DNA of 64,000 nt from G963668435 sp963668435 (GTDB taxonomy: Bacteria > Latescibacterota > Latescibacteria > Latescibacterales > Latescibacteraceae), in assembly GCA_963668435.2 (NCBI GenBank), contig CAXXSC010000003.1, positions 62,001-126,000 of the forward strand. Direction: 5' to 3'. Under the pieces are notes generated by a model. It was not told where the DNA came from and made no database searches. It worked only from the letters and a program-made list of their open reading frames with translations. Shown here in pieces: positions 16,955 through 25,660 of this stretch (position 1 is its first letter; every line of letters starts with the position of its first letter). The position numbers and the translations under genes are program-made.

Positions 16955-19900
16955 ATGAATATTGGATACGTATTTCTGGTGGTTATTACTGGAATGGCGT
17001 ATTTCGTAACGGGAATTCCAACGCCGGACGAAATGATCGCCAATTTCCAGGCGGCACAGAAGTTCTATACTTCTGGTGCCTATGACCAGGCGCTTGAGGC
17101 GTACCAGGACGTTATAGATGTAGAAAGCAGATTTCTCGATGAAGATAATGTCATCGTTGAATTCGGTGAGCTCCAGGTTCCTGTTCAGGAAGCATCACTT
17201 TATAAAATAGGTCAGACCTATTTTAAGATGATTCAGGAAGAAAACAGGAAAGCTGGCGATTCCGAAGAAGATGAAGAGATTGAAAAATCGAAGAAGCTTT
17301 CTCTCGAATACGCCAACAAAGCGACTGATTTTTATAACAATGTACAAAACAGAACGAATAACCAGGCATTCAAGGCACAGTCTCAGAACCAGATTATTAA
17401 CACCTGGTATGAGGTTCTTGATTATGACAGGGTTATTGTTGAGGGTGAAACTCTCATCGAAAAGTATCCCGACAGCCAATATGTTCTTGATGCAATGTAC
17501 AACATTGGCTGGGCATATTACGACAAGAAAGATTTCGACCAAGCAATTGTTTCTTTTAACGCGCTTGTGAATCGTTATCCTACAGCGGGATACAAATCTG
17601 ACAGGGCACTTTTCCAGATTGGTGAATCTTATTACGATCAGGAAAAATATGCGGAAGCAATTCCTTTCTATACTCGCCTTGTTGACAAAATGCGTATTAA
17701 TGAGCTTACTGACCAGGAAATCCAGAGAATTCAGAGGGATAAGCTGGCTGGTATTACCGATGAAACCGCTCTTGAGCTTGCGGCTAAAGCTCAGCTTAAA
17801 GTCGGTGCTTGTTATGCAAATATTGAAGATTATGAGAACGCGTCCGCAGCATACAAACGTGTTGCAGACTTGTTCAAATTCGATCAGAATCTGATTTCAG
17901 ACGCTTATCGAAGAATGGCTGACATGCATCTTGAACGAGGTGATTTTGAAGCTTCGATTCAGGCATATCGCGATGCTATCGATGAGGTTCCTGATAAGAT
18001 TTTCTCTGCGAAAATGCAGATTCTTATTGGTCAACGTTATTCAGACGAAGGTCGTCATGAAGATGCTATTCGTGAATGGAATCATTACATCAATGCATAC
18101 AACGATGTTGCGTTCCGCGCAGGCGTTGACGTTGATGATGCTTTCTTCCGTCTTGGCAGATCGTATTATGATCTTGGAAACGAACTTATGCGTAAAGGTG
18201 AGACTGAAGGTGCTAAGAGCAACCTTGAGCTCGCACTCAATACGTATGAGCGACTTTTCAAGCAGTTCCCAGATACTGAACTGAAAGACAGAGTATACTT
18301 CTATCAGGCGCTTGCACATCACAGATATGGTGATGACGAGCATCTGAAACAGAGCATCTCGATAAATGATATGTTGCTTACGGAGTATCCTGAAACACCG
18401 TATCGCGTTTACGTGTACTTCTTCAAAGCACGTGCATATCAATCGCTCGGTGATACCGACAAGGCAATTGCTCAATACCAGCAGATTATCGAGGACTTCC
18501 CCGATGATTCGCAGATTGATTCCGCCTGGATGGAGCTTGCGTTGGCGCAGAAGAGCACTGGTGATGAAGAAATTGCTCTTCCGAGTTATCAGAAAGTATC
18601 GAAAGCCGATCCAAGACTTTTCACTACAGCACGTCTTCTTGCATCACAGTATCTTTATGGACAAAGACGATATGAAGAAACAATTGATGTCGTTAATGTT
18701 GCAGTAGAAGATACAAGTGCAATTGCGGACACTTATCGACTTTCACAGCTTTATATTATGCGAGGTAATGCTCGTAAGAATATGGGCGAAACGCAGGAAT
18801 CCATTGACGATTACACTCTGGCATATAACCTAAATGATGAAAAAACTCAGGAACTTGCTGCTGTGTATCGTGCAGGTGCATACATTGACCTTGGAAATCT
18901 TTCGACTGCAGAACGCGATCTGAAAGAACTCATGCTCAGTGATGATGAAGAGGTCAGAAGAAATGCTCAAATCCGTCTTGCTGTTATCAGTATTCAGCAG
19001 GACAAGACGGAGCAGGCAATTCAGACCTATCTCGATCTCTATAATTCAACTGAGGATATTGTTGAAAAGCTTGGTTATCTCAGGAACCTTACACAGCTTT
19101 CAATGTTGAGTGAGGACTGGGGTAGAGTAGACAAGTTTTCAAACATGATGCTTGACTCTACGGATGCAGAAGATAAGAAGGTTGAAAATCAGGATTTCTA
19201 TTATAAAGAGGAAGCCTATTTTAACCTTGCACTTTCTTATGAATCCCAGGGTGATACTCTGAAGGCTCGTGATTATCTGGATGAGGGTTTCAAGAAATTC
19301 CCGAAATCGTATTTCTCGAGCGATATGCTGATCAAGCTTGGAACATATTACCTGACAACAGGTCAGCTCAGAGCGGAAGCAGCATCACAGGGTGAACAGG
19401 CTATTGATATTGCGGCAGAAAAGTTTAGTCAGTTCATTAAAACGTTCCCGAATTCACCATATGCCGAAATGGCTAATTATTATCTTGGTTTCTGTTTTTA
19501 CAATGGACGAAGATTTGATGAGGCATATGACACTTTCCGGGAATTTGCACGAAAATATCCACGGTCTGAGTTTACACCGGAGGCTGTCTTCTATTATGCT
19601 GATTGCCAGTATAATCTAGGAGGTATGCAGGAAGCGGTGGATGGGTTTGATATTGTTATCACAAAATATCCAAACCATGCCAAGACTCAGGAAGCATACT
19701 ATACACGTGCTTGGGCATTAATGGATCTAGCCCGAGAGGAAGATGCTATCGAATCACTTCTTGAACTTGTCGACAGGTTCCCTGATAGCCAGTATGCTCC
19801 TAGCTCCCTTTTCAGTATCGCGGACTATTACTACAATGTACAGCGTTATGAAGAAGCATTGGATGTTTATCAGCGAGTTCTTGACAATTATCCTGACAGT

Positions 19901-20257
19901 GAAGTTTCTGAAAAGGTTCCGACAACAATTTCGGAACTTAAAGAAACGATCGCATACCTCGAATATGAAAAAGGTTTCAATATCTTTGCCGAGGCAAAAG
20001 AAATCGAGGATAAGGCACTTTACGGTCAGGCTGCTGAGATTTTCGCAAGTGTAGCTAAAAACTATCCTTATACAGAAGCAGAAATCGGCGCTTATTCAAA
20101 CCTTGGTATCTGCTACGAGGCACTTGAAAAGTGGTCAGAAGCGGTTGATGCTTATGATATGGTAATCAGGCGTTATGAGGAAGGTGAAGATGTTGGTGTA
20201 GATGCCTTCAATTTCGCCAGAACTCACAAACAGTACATTGTAGCTGAAAAATTTTAA
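16955..20257 (+). CDS. Giant TPR-repeat protein, probably periplasmic
   Basis: 1100-residue protein with a short hydrophobic N-terminus (a likely signal sequence) followed almost wholly by tetratricopeptide repeats of the BamD/YbgF/Tol-Pal type, each ending in a motif such as YPDSQYVLDAMYNIGWAYY or FPDTELKDRVYFYQALAHH. I count well over fifteen repeat-like units. TPR superhelices hold protein partners together, and here it would bridge inner- and outer-membrane parts of the neighbouring machine. Large TPR proteins are also present in the Myxococcus gliding machinery (AgmK, GltE); that is analogy only. ATG 16955 has a weak, distant GAAAGGGTG. The coding DNA is visibly more AT-rich than the rest of the window. 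Confidence 0.85.
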   Translation: MNIGYVFLVVITGMAYFVTGIPTPDEMIANFQAAQKFYTSGAYDQALEAYQDVIDVESRFLDEDNVIVEFGELQVPVQEASLYKIGQTYFKMIQEENRKAGDSEEDEEIEKSKKLSLEYANKATDFYNNVQNRTNNQAFKAQSQNQIINTWYEVLDYDRVIVEGETLIEKYPDSQYVLDAMYNIGWAYYDKKDFDQAIVSFNALVNRYPTAGYKSDRALFQIGESYYDQEKYAEAIPFYTRLVDKMRINELTDQEIQRIQRDKLAGITDETALELAAKAQLKVGACYANIEDYENASAAYKRVADLFKFDQNLISDAYRRMADMHLERGDFEASIQAYRDAIDEVPDKIFSAKMQILIGQRYSDEGRHEDAIREWNHYINAYNDVAFRAGVDVDDAFFRLGRSYYDLGNELMRKGETEGAKSNLELALNTYERLFKQFPDTELKDRVYFYQALAHHRYGDDEHLKQSISINDMLLTEYPETPYRVYVYFFKARAYQSLGDTDKAIAQYQQIIEDFPDDSQIDSAWMELALAQKSTGDEEIALPSYQKVSKADPRLFTTARLLASQYLYGQRRYEETIDVVNVAVEDTSAIADTYRLSQLYIMRGNARKNMGETQESIDDYTLAYNLNDEKTQELAAVYRAGAYIDLGNLSTAERDLKELMLSDDEEVRRNAQIRLAVISIQQDKTEQAIQTYLDLYNSTEDIVEKLGYLRNLTQLSMLSEDWGRVDKFSNMMLDSTDAEDKKVENQDFYYKEEAYFNLALSYESQGDTLKARDYLDEGFKKFPKSYFSSDMLIKLGTYYLTTGQLRAEAASQGEQAIDIAAEKFSQFIKTFPNSPYAEMANYYLGFCFYNGRRFDEAYDTFREFARKYPRSEFTPEAVFYYADCQYNLGGMQEAVDGFDIVITKYPNHAKTQEAYYTRAWALMDLAREEDAIESLLELVDRFPDSQYAPSSLFSIADYYYNVQRYEEALDVYQRVLDNYPDSEVSEKVPTTISELKETIAYLEYEKGFNIFAEAKEIEDKALYGQAAEIFASVAKNYPYTEAEIGAYSNLGICYEALEKWSEAVDAYDMVIRRYEEGEDVGVDAFNFARTHKQYIVAEKF

Positions 20258-20281
20258 ACGCGAATAAAAGGGGAGGCAGAA

Positions 20282-20878
20282 TTGAGTTCTCTTAAAATCA
20301 TCACGGTTGTCACTCTGAGCTTTGTCTTGCTGGCTATGTCAGCTGGGACTGTTCTTGCTCAGGATGAGGGCGGTTTCATGCGGTCCGTTTCCGTATCGAA
20401 ACGGGAGGCTGTAGTGCTTTCAGCCATTTTCCCGGGATTGGGCCAGATGACTCAGGGACATAAGTACAAAGGTATTTCTCTCTTTATCGGAGAGGCCGTA
20501 TCTTTGGTAATGTTCATTAACGCTCATGAAAATTACGAAACAAAGTATGATATCTACGAGAGGGATATGGGCATTTTTAACAGCCTGTCTTCATCTGAGT
20601 CATACAAAGTTGGGAAATATTTTAAAACAGATGCAGAAGCTAAAAAGTTGTACAAAGACCTGAAAGATCAGAATGATGATCTTGATTCACTGAACACAAT
20701 CAGGAATACTGCGATTATAGTCGCAGCAGGCGTTTATGCTTATAACCTATTTGATGCTATTTTCCTCTCAGAGGATGTAACTCAAAGTGAAAGAGCGGAA
20801 CGTCTTGAGAATAAAATCAACGTTAGTTCTGTAATGATCGATAGAAATCCAGGTATTCTTTTATCAAAAAGATTTTAG
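20282..20878 (+). CDS. DUF5683-like membrane protein
   Basis: 198-residue protein with a cleavable-looking signal (about 1-25, ending VLAQDE), the conserved segment SAIFPGLGQMTQGHKYKGIS, a hydrophobic helix just after it and another near residues 135-155. The PGLGQ...G...KG pattern is that of the DUF5683 family, common in Bacteroidetes and relatives and of unknown function. The start is TTG at 20282, with GGGGAGG 5-6 bases upstream and no better codon nearby. It follows the TPR gene by 24 nt. Its middle (about 90-130) is charged and probably helical. Confidence 0.65.
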   Translation: MSSLKIITVVTLSFVLLAMSAGTVLAQDEGGFMRSVSVSKREAVVLSAIFPGLGQMTQGHKYKGISLFIGEAVSLVMFINAHENYETKYDIYERDMGIFNSLSSSESYKVGKYFKTDAEAKKLYKDLKDQNDDLDSLNTIRNTAIIVAAGVYAYNLFDAIFLSEDVTQSERAERLENKINVSSVMIDRNPGILLSKRF

Positions 20879-20896
20879 CGGGAGGAGTATTGTTCT

Positions 20897-21343
20897 GTGA
20901 AAAAGATAGTAATACTTCTGACACCAATTATGATCCTTGCTCTGGCTATAGGCTGTAGCAAAGACCATGACGCACCGTCATTCGATGTCTACAAAAAGGC
21001 TGATGCACCGGTCAATCTTGAGGCTACGTATGATGATGCTGACGATGTAGTGAATGTCAGTTGGGAAATGACTGATACTTCAGGTGTTATTGACTTTGTT
21101 GTTGTTGTTTCAGATTCACTTCCGTTTGACGAAGGTAACGTCAGACAGTTTCCAACAAATCTCGACCTTGATACACTGGCACAACCTTACAAATCGGTTT
21201 ATGATGCTGCAACCTACGTCGATGCAGAACTCGATTCTGTGATTATGTATTATACTGTTTCTGCAGTATATGATAATGAGACGTTCAACAATTACATTGG
21301 TCCGAGGGCTGTTGTTGACAGCGCGCTCGTATTGCGTAAATAG
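20897..21343 (+). CDS. Small fibronectin-III-like lipoprotein
   Basis: 148-residue lipoprotein. The signal ends in the lipobox LAIGC (Cys20) followed by Ser, which favours the outer membrane. The mature part (about 35-145) is a single beta-sandwich with a fibronectin type III look: APVNLEATYDDADDVVNVSWEM near the start and YYTVSAVYDNET near the end. The start is GTG at 20897 after GGAGGAG about ten bases upstream. It lies between the DUF5683-like gene and the TolQ-like gene, so it probably belongs to the same assembly. Function unknown. Confidence 0.65.
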   Translation: MKKIVILLTPIMILALAIGCSKDHDAPSFDVYKKADAPVNLEATYDDADDVVNVSWEMTDTSGVIDFVVVVSDSLPFDEGNVRQFPTNLDLDTLAQPYKSVYDAATYVDAELDSVIMYYTVSAVYDNETFNNYIGPRAVVDSALVLRK

Positions 21344-21388
21344 TTAAAGAAAATATTTAACCAAACGAATATGAAAGGAGAGATGTAA

Positions 21389-22120
21389 ATGGATTTTGTA
21401 GAAACGTTTAAGAACGGCGGCCCAATGATGTATGCACTGCTTCTTTTGGCGCTTGCTGGTATCGCAGTTATTTTTGAGAGGTTCGTTGTTCTTCACAGAA
21501 TTCCCAATGCAGCAAAAGCAGAAAAACAGCTCGAAGATGTTGAGCAGGCAATTACTGATGGCGGCCTTGAAGGCTGTGCAAGCTATGTTTCCAAAGGTAA
21601 AGGTATCCTTAACTACATCTTTGCTCGTCTTCTCAAACGTTATGATATTCTTGTTATGGAGAAAAAAGAGCTTAAAGAGCGTCGCGCACAGATGTCCGGT
21701 GGCAATATTGAAACTGACGATGCCGTCACAAAGTTCCTTATGTCCCAGACAGAGCTTTCCGAATTCAGGGATGAGCTTCTTATGACAATTGAAGACTCTT
21801 CAAGGTCTTATGTTACCCGCTTCCTTCCTGTGCTCAACACGGTTGGTAACATTGGTCCGCTACTTGGTCTTCTAGGTACGATTACTGGTATGATCGTTGC
21901 ATTCGAATCGATCTCTCAGTCTGGTACTGGTGACCCGCGTGTTGTTGCAGGTGGTATTTCACAGGCACTTATCACAACGGCTACTGGCCTTATCATTGCT
22001 ATTCCGGCGATTATCTTCTATCGCTATCTTGGCCATAAAGCAGATGCAGAGCGTACAGCTATCGAAGTTTATGCTATTTCATTTTCCAATACACTTCTTG
22101 CTATTCTCGAGCAGGAATAA
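21389..22120 (+). CDS. TolQ/ExbB/MotA-family proton channel protein
   Basis: 243-residue inner-membrane protein of the MotA/TolQ/ExbB family, which forms with TolR/ExbD a proton channel that powers work at a distance. TM1 is about residues 13-33, followed by a large cytoplasmic loop. TM2 holds GPLLGLLGTITGMI (about 155-170) and TM3 holds ALITTATGLIIAIPAI (about 194-210), the family's conserved pore helices with the Thr-rich face. A good AAAGGAGAG precedes the ATG. Two TolR-like genes follow directly. One TolQ with two TolR matches AglRQS of Myxococcus as well as some Tol and Exb sets; no TolA, TolB or Pal is seen nearby. Confidence 0.93.
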   Translation: MDFVETFKNGGPMMYALLLLALAGIAVIFERFVVLHRIPNAAKAEKQLEDVEQAITDGGLEGCASYVSKGKGILNYIFARLLKRYDILVMEKKELKERRAQMSGGNIETDDAVTKFLMSQTELSEFRDELLMTIEDSSRSYVTRFLPVLNTVGNIGPLLGLLGTITGMIVAFESISQSGTGDPRVVAGGISQALITTATGLIIAIPAIIFYRYLGHKADAERTAIEVYAISFSNTLLAILEQE

Positions 22121-22144
22121 GCTAAGATTGGAGTGTGATTAGTT

Positions 22145-22567
22145 ATGAAAAAGCGTAAAGTAAGAGAAGCATTGATTGGTGAAGGCGAAGTCGATATGAC
22201 TCCCTTGATCGACTGTGTCTTCCTTCTCCTAATCTTTTTCATGGTAACGACAGTTTTTATTGAAGTGCAGGGTCTAGTAGTTGATCTGCCAAGTTCTTCA
22301 GATTCGCAGGAAGAGCAACAGCAGAAGAAAAAAGATGTTAATGTTCTTGTCGGAGCTGATGGTTCATTCCAGGTATCTGGAAATATTGTTCCGAGAAATA
22401 ACCTCGTCGGTGCTCTTAAAGGTGCAATGGAAGAGGCGAACAACAAGAACGTTATTATTCAGGGTGACCCAGAATCAGTGCACAAAGATATTGTCTATGC
22501 CATGGATATGGCAACCGGCGCAGGTGCAGAGCAGCTAGCTTTTGCAATTGAGCAGGAAGCAGAATAG
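22145..22567 (+). CDS. TolR/ExbD-family protein, copy 1
   Basis: 140-residue bitopic inner-membrane protein. A basic N-terminus is followed by MTPLIDCVFLLLIFFMV, in which Asp23 is the proton-carrying residue of the family; the periplasmic domain starts near residue 45. The segment SDSQEEQQQKKKD is a charged insertion between the helix and the folded periplasmic part. It lies 24 nt after the TolQ-like gene and 24 nt before a second, diverged copy. It is expected to form a heteromeric rotor or stator with both. Confidence 0.92.
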   Translation: MKKRKVREALIGEGEVDMTPLIDCVFLLLIFFMVTTVFIEVQGLVVDLPSSSDSQEEQQQKKKDVNVLVGADGSFQVSGNIVPRNNLVGALKGAMEEANNKNVIIQGDPESVHKDIVYAMDMATGAGAEQLAFAIEQEAE

Positions 22568-22591
22568 CAATTACTTTAAAACGGTGATAAA

Positions 22592-23005
22592 ATGCCAAGA
22601 AGAAAAAAATCAATAATGGAACCGGATGGAATGGAGATGACACCTCTCATCGATTGTGTGTTTCTCCTTCTGATCTTCTTCATGGTTACGACCGTGTTTA
22701 AGAATCCGGCACAGTTGCAACTTGAGCTTCCTATCGCCGCAAATCCACAGGATCTTGAAAAAGGTCAGCTTGTTACAGAGCTTGATGATGAAGGTAATGT
22801 GGCACTTAACAGCCAGGTTGTCTCTATGGAATCATTTGATGCGTTTCTGATAACTGAAAAGCAGAAACTAGGTCATAATTCCATGTTGATCAAGGCTGAT
22901 CAGGAAGCAAAGCATAAAGACATCATCAAATTGATGATGATTGCACGTTCTGTGCAAATTGAATCGATTGCAATGGCAGTCGATACAGAAAAAGATGAAG
23001 AGTAG
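22592..23005 (+). CDS. TolR/ExbD-family protein, copy 2
   Basis: 137-residue paralogue of the preceding gene. The transmembrane helix has the same MTPLIDCVFLLLIFFMV core with Asp21 as the proton site, but the periplasmic domains of the two copies differ, as expected for two non-equivalent subunits. Having two ExbD-type proteins next to one TolQ-type protein is the arrangement of the AglRQS gliding motor in Myxococcus. No start-codon doubt: ATG with GGTGATAAA upstream. It is followed by the TonB-like DUF4159 gene after 29 nt. Confidence 0.92.
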   Translation: MPRRKKSIMEPDGMEMTPLIDCVFLLLIFFMVTTVFKNPAQLQLELPIAANPQDLEKGQLVTELDDEGNVALNSQVVSMESFDAFLITEKQKLGHNSMLIKADQEAKHKDIIKLMMIARSVQIESIAMAVDTEKDEE

Positions 23006-23034
23006 TTAAAAACATACGGGGCAGGTGAATACCG

Positions 23035-24285
23035 ATGGCAGAGAAACATTATTCTTCACGTTTTAAGGGCCCGTCTGATGCCATTGACATGGAGAAGCTG
23101 GAAAAAGAATCACAAAAGCTTCTCGTGCTCGGACTGCTCGTCGCAGTTGCTTTTCATGCGGCGATCGGAGCGTACTACATGTTCAAGAAAACGGCAGTTA
23201 CGGTAGCCAAGCCTCTTACGGCTGAATTGATTATCAGACGCCCGAGGATGACAAAGGCGTTTGAGTTCAAGAAAAAACGTGTAGCGAAACGTATCTATCA
23301 GAAGAAGCAGATTCAGCAGCGTCAGCCGACCGCTGAAATTCAGACTAAGCAGATTTCTACTATGGATCTGATGGGTAGCGTTGCGACATACGAATTCGAT
23401 ACCGAGATGGATACCGAGATGGATACACAGGTTTTTCTTCCAGAAGGTATAGATATCGAAATGACCGCAACACGTGCACCTGACAGACAGATCTCCATGA
23501 AAGAGGAAATGATTTCCCTCGAAGACCTCGATACAGGTCAGTTCAAGGCGATGATTATTCAGGACCCCAACAACAAGCAGGATATTCAGGGCTTCATCTA
23601 TATTGCTACTGCCTGGGGTGCTCAGCTGAGACCGCCTGACGAGTTCAAGAGGGCAGTTATCAACCTTGTTGAAGCTGTTAATCGTTATACAAATATTAAT
23701 GCTAAAGTTGACGGTCATCTTTTCCTTGATCACAGGCGTCTATTTGAAACACCTTTTGTTTACGTTATTTCGAAGACTTCATTCGAGCTGACAGAAATTG
23801 AACGTGTCAATCTCGGAAAGTATCTCAGGAATGGCGGCTTTATCGTTGTTGATAACGGCGAGGCAAAAGCTGAGTTCGGGCAGGCGGAAGCGTCGCTTCG
23901 TCAGATGCTTCGTGATGCACTTGGTAATGATGCCAAGTTCCTTCCGATTAGTAATGACCATCCTCTTTATCACAGCTTCTTTGATTTTGATTATGGTCCT
24001 CCTCAGGGAGCAGAAATTGGCATGGTCAAGTCAACAGAAGAGAGTACCCAGTCTACTGCAGCACGAAATTACAAAATTGCTAAAGCTGTTCATTACCTTG
24101 AGGGTATTTGGCTTGACGAGCGTCTTGTAGCAATTTATTCTGATAAGGGCTATGGAGAAATCTGGAAAGATTTAGCAAATAACGAGCCGCAGCTTAAAAT
24201 GGGTGTGAACATGGTTGTGTTTGCTCTCACACAGCGTGGAAGTATCGCACAGCAGAAGATGGATTTGTTCTCAACTGCACAATAG
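23035..24285 (+). CDS. TonB-like N-terminus fused to a DUF4159 domain
   Basis: 416-residue inner-membrane protein. Residues 1-28 are cytoplasmic. One helix (about 29-49) contains a FHA motif with His41, like the His in TonB helices that couples to ExbBD. Residues 50-115 are a basic linker (KKKRVAKRIYQKKQ) resembling the TonB proline/lysine arm. Residues about 186-400 form a DUF4159-type domain beginning FIYIATAWGAQLRPPDEFKRA, with NGGFIVVDNG in the middle. DUF4159 is usually a stand-alone or DUF4350-like carbohydrate-associated domain, so the fusion is unusual. A 12-bp tandem repeat near 23397-23422 gives DTEMDTEM. It follows the TolR pair by 29 nt and probably transmits their proton-driven motion. 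Confidence 0.8.
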   Translation: MAEKHYSSRFKGPSDAIDMEKLEKESQKLLVLGLLVAVAFHAAIGAYYMFKKTAVTVAKPLTAELIIRRPRMTKAFEFKKKRVAKRIYQKKQIQQRQPTAEIQTKQISTMDLMGSVATYEFDTEMDTEMDTQVFLPEGIDIEMTATRAPDRQISMKEEMISLEDLDTGQFKAMIIQDPNNKQDIQGFIYIATAWGAQLRPPDEFKRAVINLVEAVNRYTNINAKVDGHLFLDHRRLFETPFVYVISKTSFELTEIERVNLGKYLRNGGFIVVDNGEAKAEFGQAEASLRQMLRDALGNDAKFLPISNDHPLYHSFFDFDYGPPQGAEIGMVKSTEESTQSTAARNYKIAKAVHYLEGIWLDERLVAIYSDKGYGEIWKDLANNEPQLKMGVNMVVFALTQRGSIAQQKMDLFSTAQ

Positions 24286-24319
24286 TTTAAACGTTTAATA
24301 TTTCAAGGTAGGACGCGAC

Positions 24320-25516
24320 ATGACCAAAAACGTTAAAAGGAAAATCCTGATTTCTGTATTGCTGGCGCTTCCTTTGCTTCTTGCAGTCAGTTGTATATTG
24401 TATCCGCCGGAAATCAGGTACAATTCACTTCTTGTACCAAACAATACTCATGAGGATCTGGCGTTTTCGATTGATGAAGAAACTTCAGAATTCCAATATG
24501 ATCTGGGAGGTACAACAATTTCAATAAAATATATGACGGATGCAGAGCTCAATGAGCTTTTCCCGGAACAGTCTAATCAGGGAGTGTATTCAACAAACCC
24601 GTATACTTTTGGAAATTGGGTTGATCCTAGTTTAGGTTACACACCTAACAAGTTCACGGTTTTCCAGATCTCAATCGTAAACCGCTCATTTGCAAAGATG
24701 AGTCTCGATCCGAGATCATGCGAGCTTTATACAGATCTTGGTGAAGTCTTCTACTCTTACACGACAAGCGTTGCTGCTGCAAGGCATGGCAATAGTTTTG
24801 AAGAGTACTATAAGACACGACGTGGTCAGTCTGGTAACGAGCATTATCGTTACGAGATGAGATTGGGTATGGTTCGCGGTAAAAACTACGGTCTTGATGA
24901 GATGGTTTTCCGTGGCGACTCTTACAGCGGTCTTGTTACATTTGATGCTCTGAGACCTGATGTTAAGAAAGTTCGTATTGTACTCAACGATATCGTTTAT
25001 CGTTTCGATGCATTCAATCGTCCTTCTGATATGGTCACTGTTTATTATGATTTCGACCGTATTATTGAAAAGACAACCATTACGCGTGAGATGAAACTTG
25101 CCGAACTCGAAAAAGAAAAAGTAAGAATCGGCATGTCTGGTCCTCGCCAGATGGTTGGAAACAGGATTAACGATAGTGCTCGTAACGATCGTGCAATTGA
25201 CCGTGGTATTGAAGAAATTCGTCAGGGTATAGAAACTTGCTTCATCGCACGTTATCGCCGAGATGAGGTCGATCCTGGTGACATGGTTCTTTCTTTCACC
25301 ATTGATCCTGATGGAACCATTGCCTCTCAGAACATTATCGAAGTTAATGGCATCAATAGTGAAGATTTCATGAATTGTGTTCTTGATGTCGTTAAAACGA
25401 TGACCTTTGATAAGATTGAAGACATGCCGACAGAAGGCACCAACATTGTCAAGGGCCCGGCCAAACCGGTAAATGTTATTTATCCTTTGGTCTTTACAAT
25501 CTATGAAGACGAATAA
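24320..25516 (+). CDS. Lipoprotein with AgmX/PglI-type (TonB-like) C-terminal domain
   Basis: 398-residue lipoprotein with lipobox LAVSC (Cys25) and Ile at +2, which predicts outer-membrane sorting. Residues about 50-250 form a beta-rich domain without a family I can name. Residues about 299-398 match the AgmX/PglI C-terminal pattern: IRQGIETCFIARYRR, LSFTIDPDGTIASQNI, then a conserved Cys in FMNCVLDVVKTMTF. This domain is TonB-C-like and is known from Myxococcus gliding proteins. Here the TonB-like end sits on a lipoprotein while the TonB-like helix is on the previous gene product, as if one transducer had been split. Last gene before a strong terminator. Confidence 0.7.
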   Translation: MTKNVKRKILISVLLALPLLLAVSCILYPPEIRYNSLLVPNNTHEDLAFSIDEETSEFQYDLGGTTISIKYMTDAELNELFPEQSNQGVYSTNPYTFGNWVDPSLGYTPNKFTVFQISIVNRSFAKMSLDPRSCELYTDLGEVFYSYTTSVAAARHGNSFEEYYKTRRGQSGNEHYRYEMRLGMVRGKNYGLDEMVFRGDSYSGLVTFDALRPDVKKVRIVLNDIVYRFDAFNRPSDMVTVYYDFDRIIEKTTITREMKLAELEKEKVRIGMSGPRQMVGNRINDSARNDRAIDRGIEEIRQGIETCFIARYRRDEVDPGDMVLSFTIDPDGTIASQNIIEVNGINSEDFMNCVLDVVKTMTFDKIEDMPTEGTNIVKGPAKPVNVIYPLVFTIYEDE

Positions 25517-25535
25517 AGATTAATGATATCTTGAA

Positions 25536-25570
25536 AAGAGAGCGGTTTTTGCCGCTCTCTTTTTTTGTTT
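25536..25570 (+). terminator. Strong intrinsic terminator of the envelope cluster
   Basis: AAGAGAGCGG (25536-25545) pairs perfectly with CCGCTCTCTT (25552-25561) around a six-base loop, followed by a run of T to 25567. It closes the unit that starts at the 7328 promoter; no other good terminator was seen in the short gaps between these genes. Confidence 0.92.
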
Positions 25571-25589
25571 TATTGACAATAAAATTAGA

Positions 25590-25618
25590 TTGTATTTTGT
25601 CATTTCTTTAACTATATT
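25590..25618 (+). promoter_or_regulatory. Possible promoter of the ffh-rpsP operon
   Basis: TTGTAT (25590-25595), 17-nt spacer and TATATT (25613-25618), about 40 bp upstream of ffh. A perfect TTGACA at 25573-25578 has no good -10 at the right distance. Confidence 0.4.
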
Positions 25619-25660
25619 ACAAAACTATGTATTACTTTCAGACAGGGTATGGGGTTTCAT

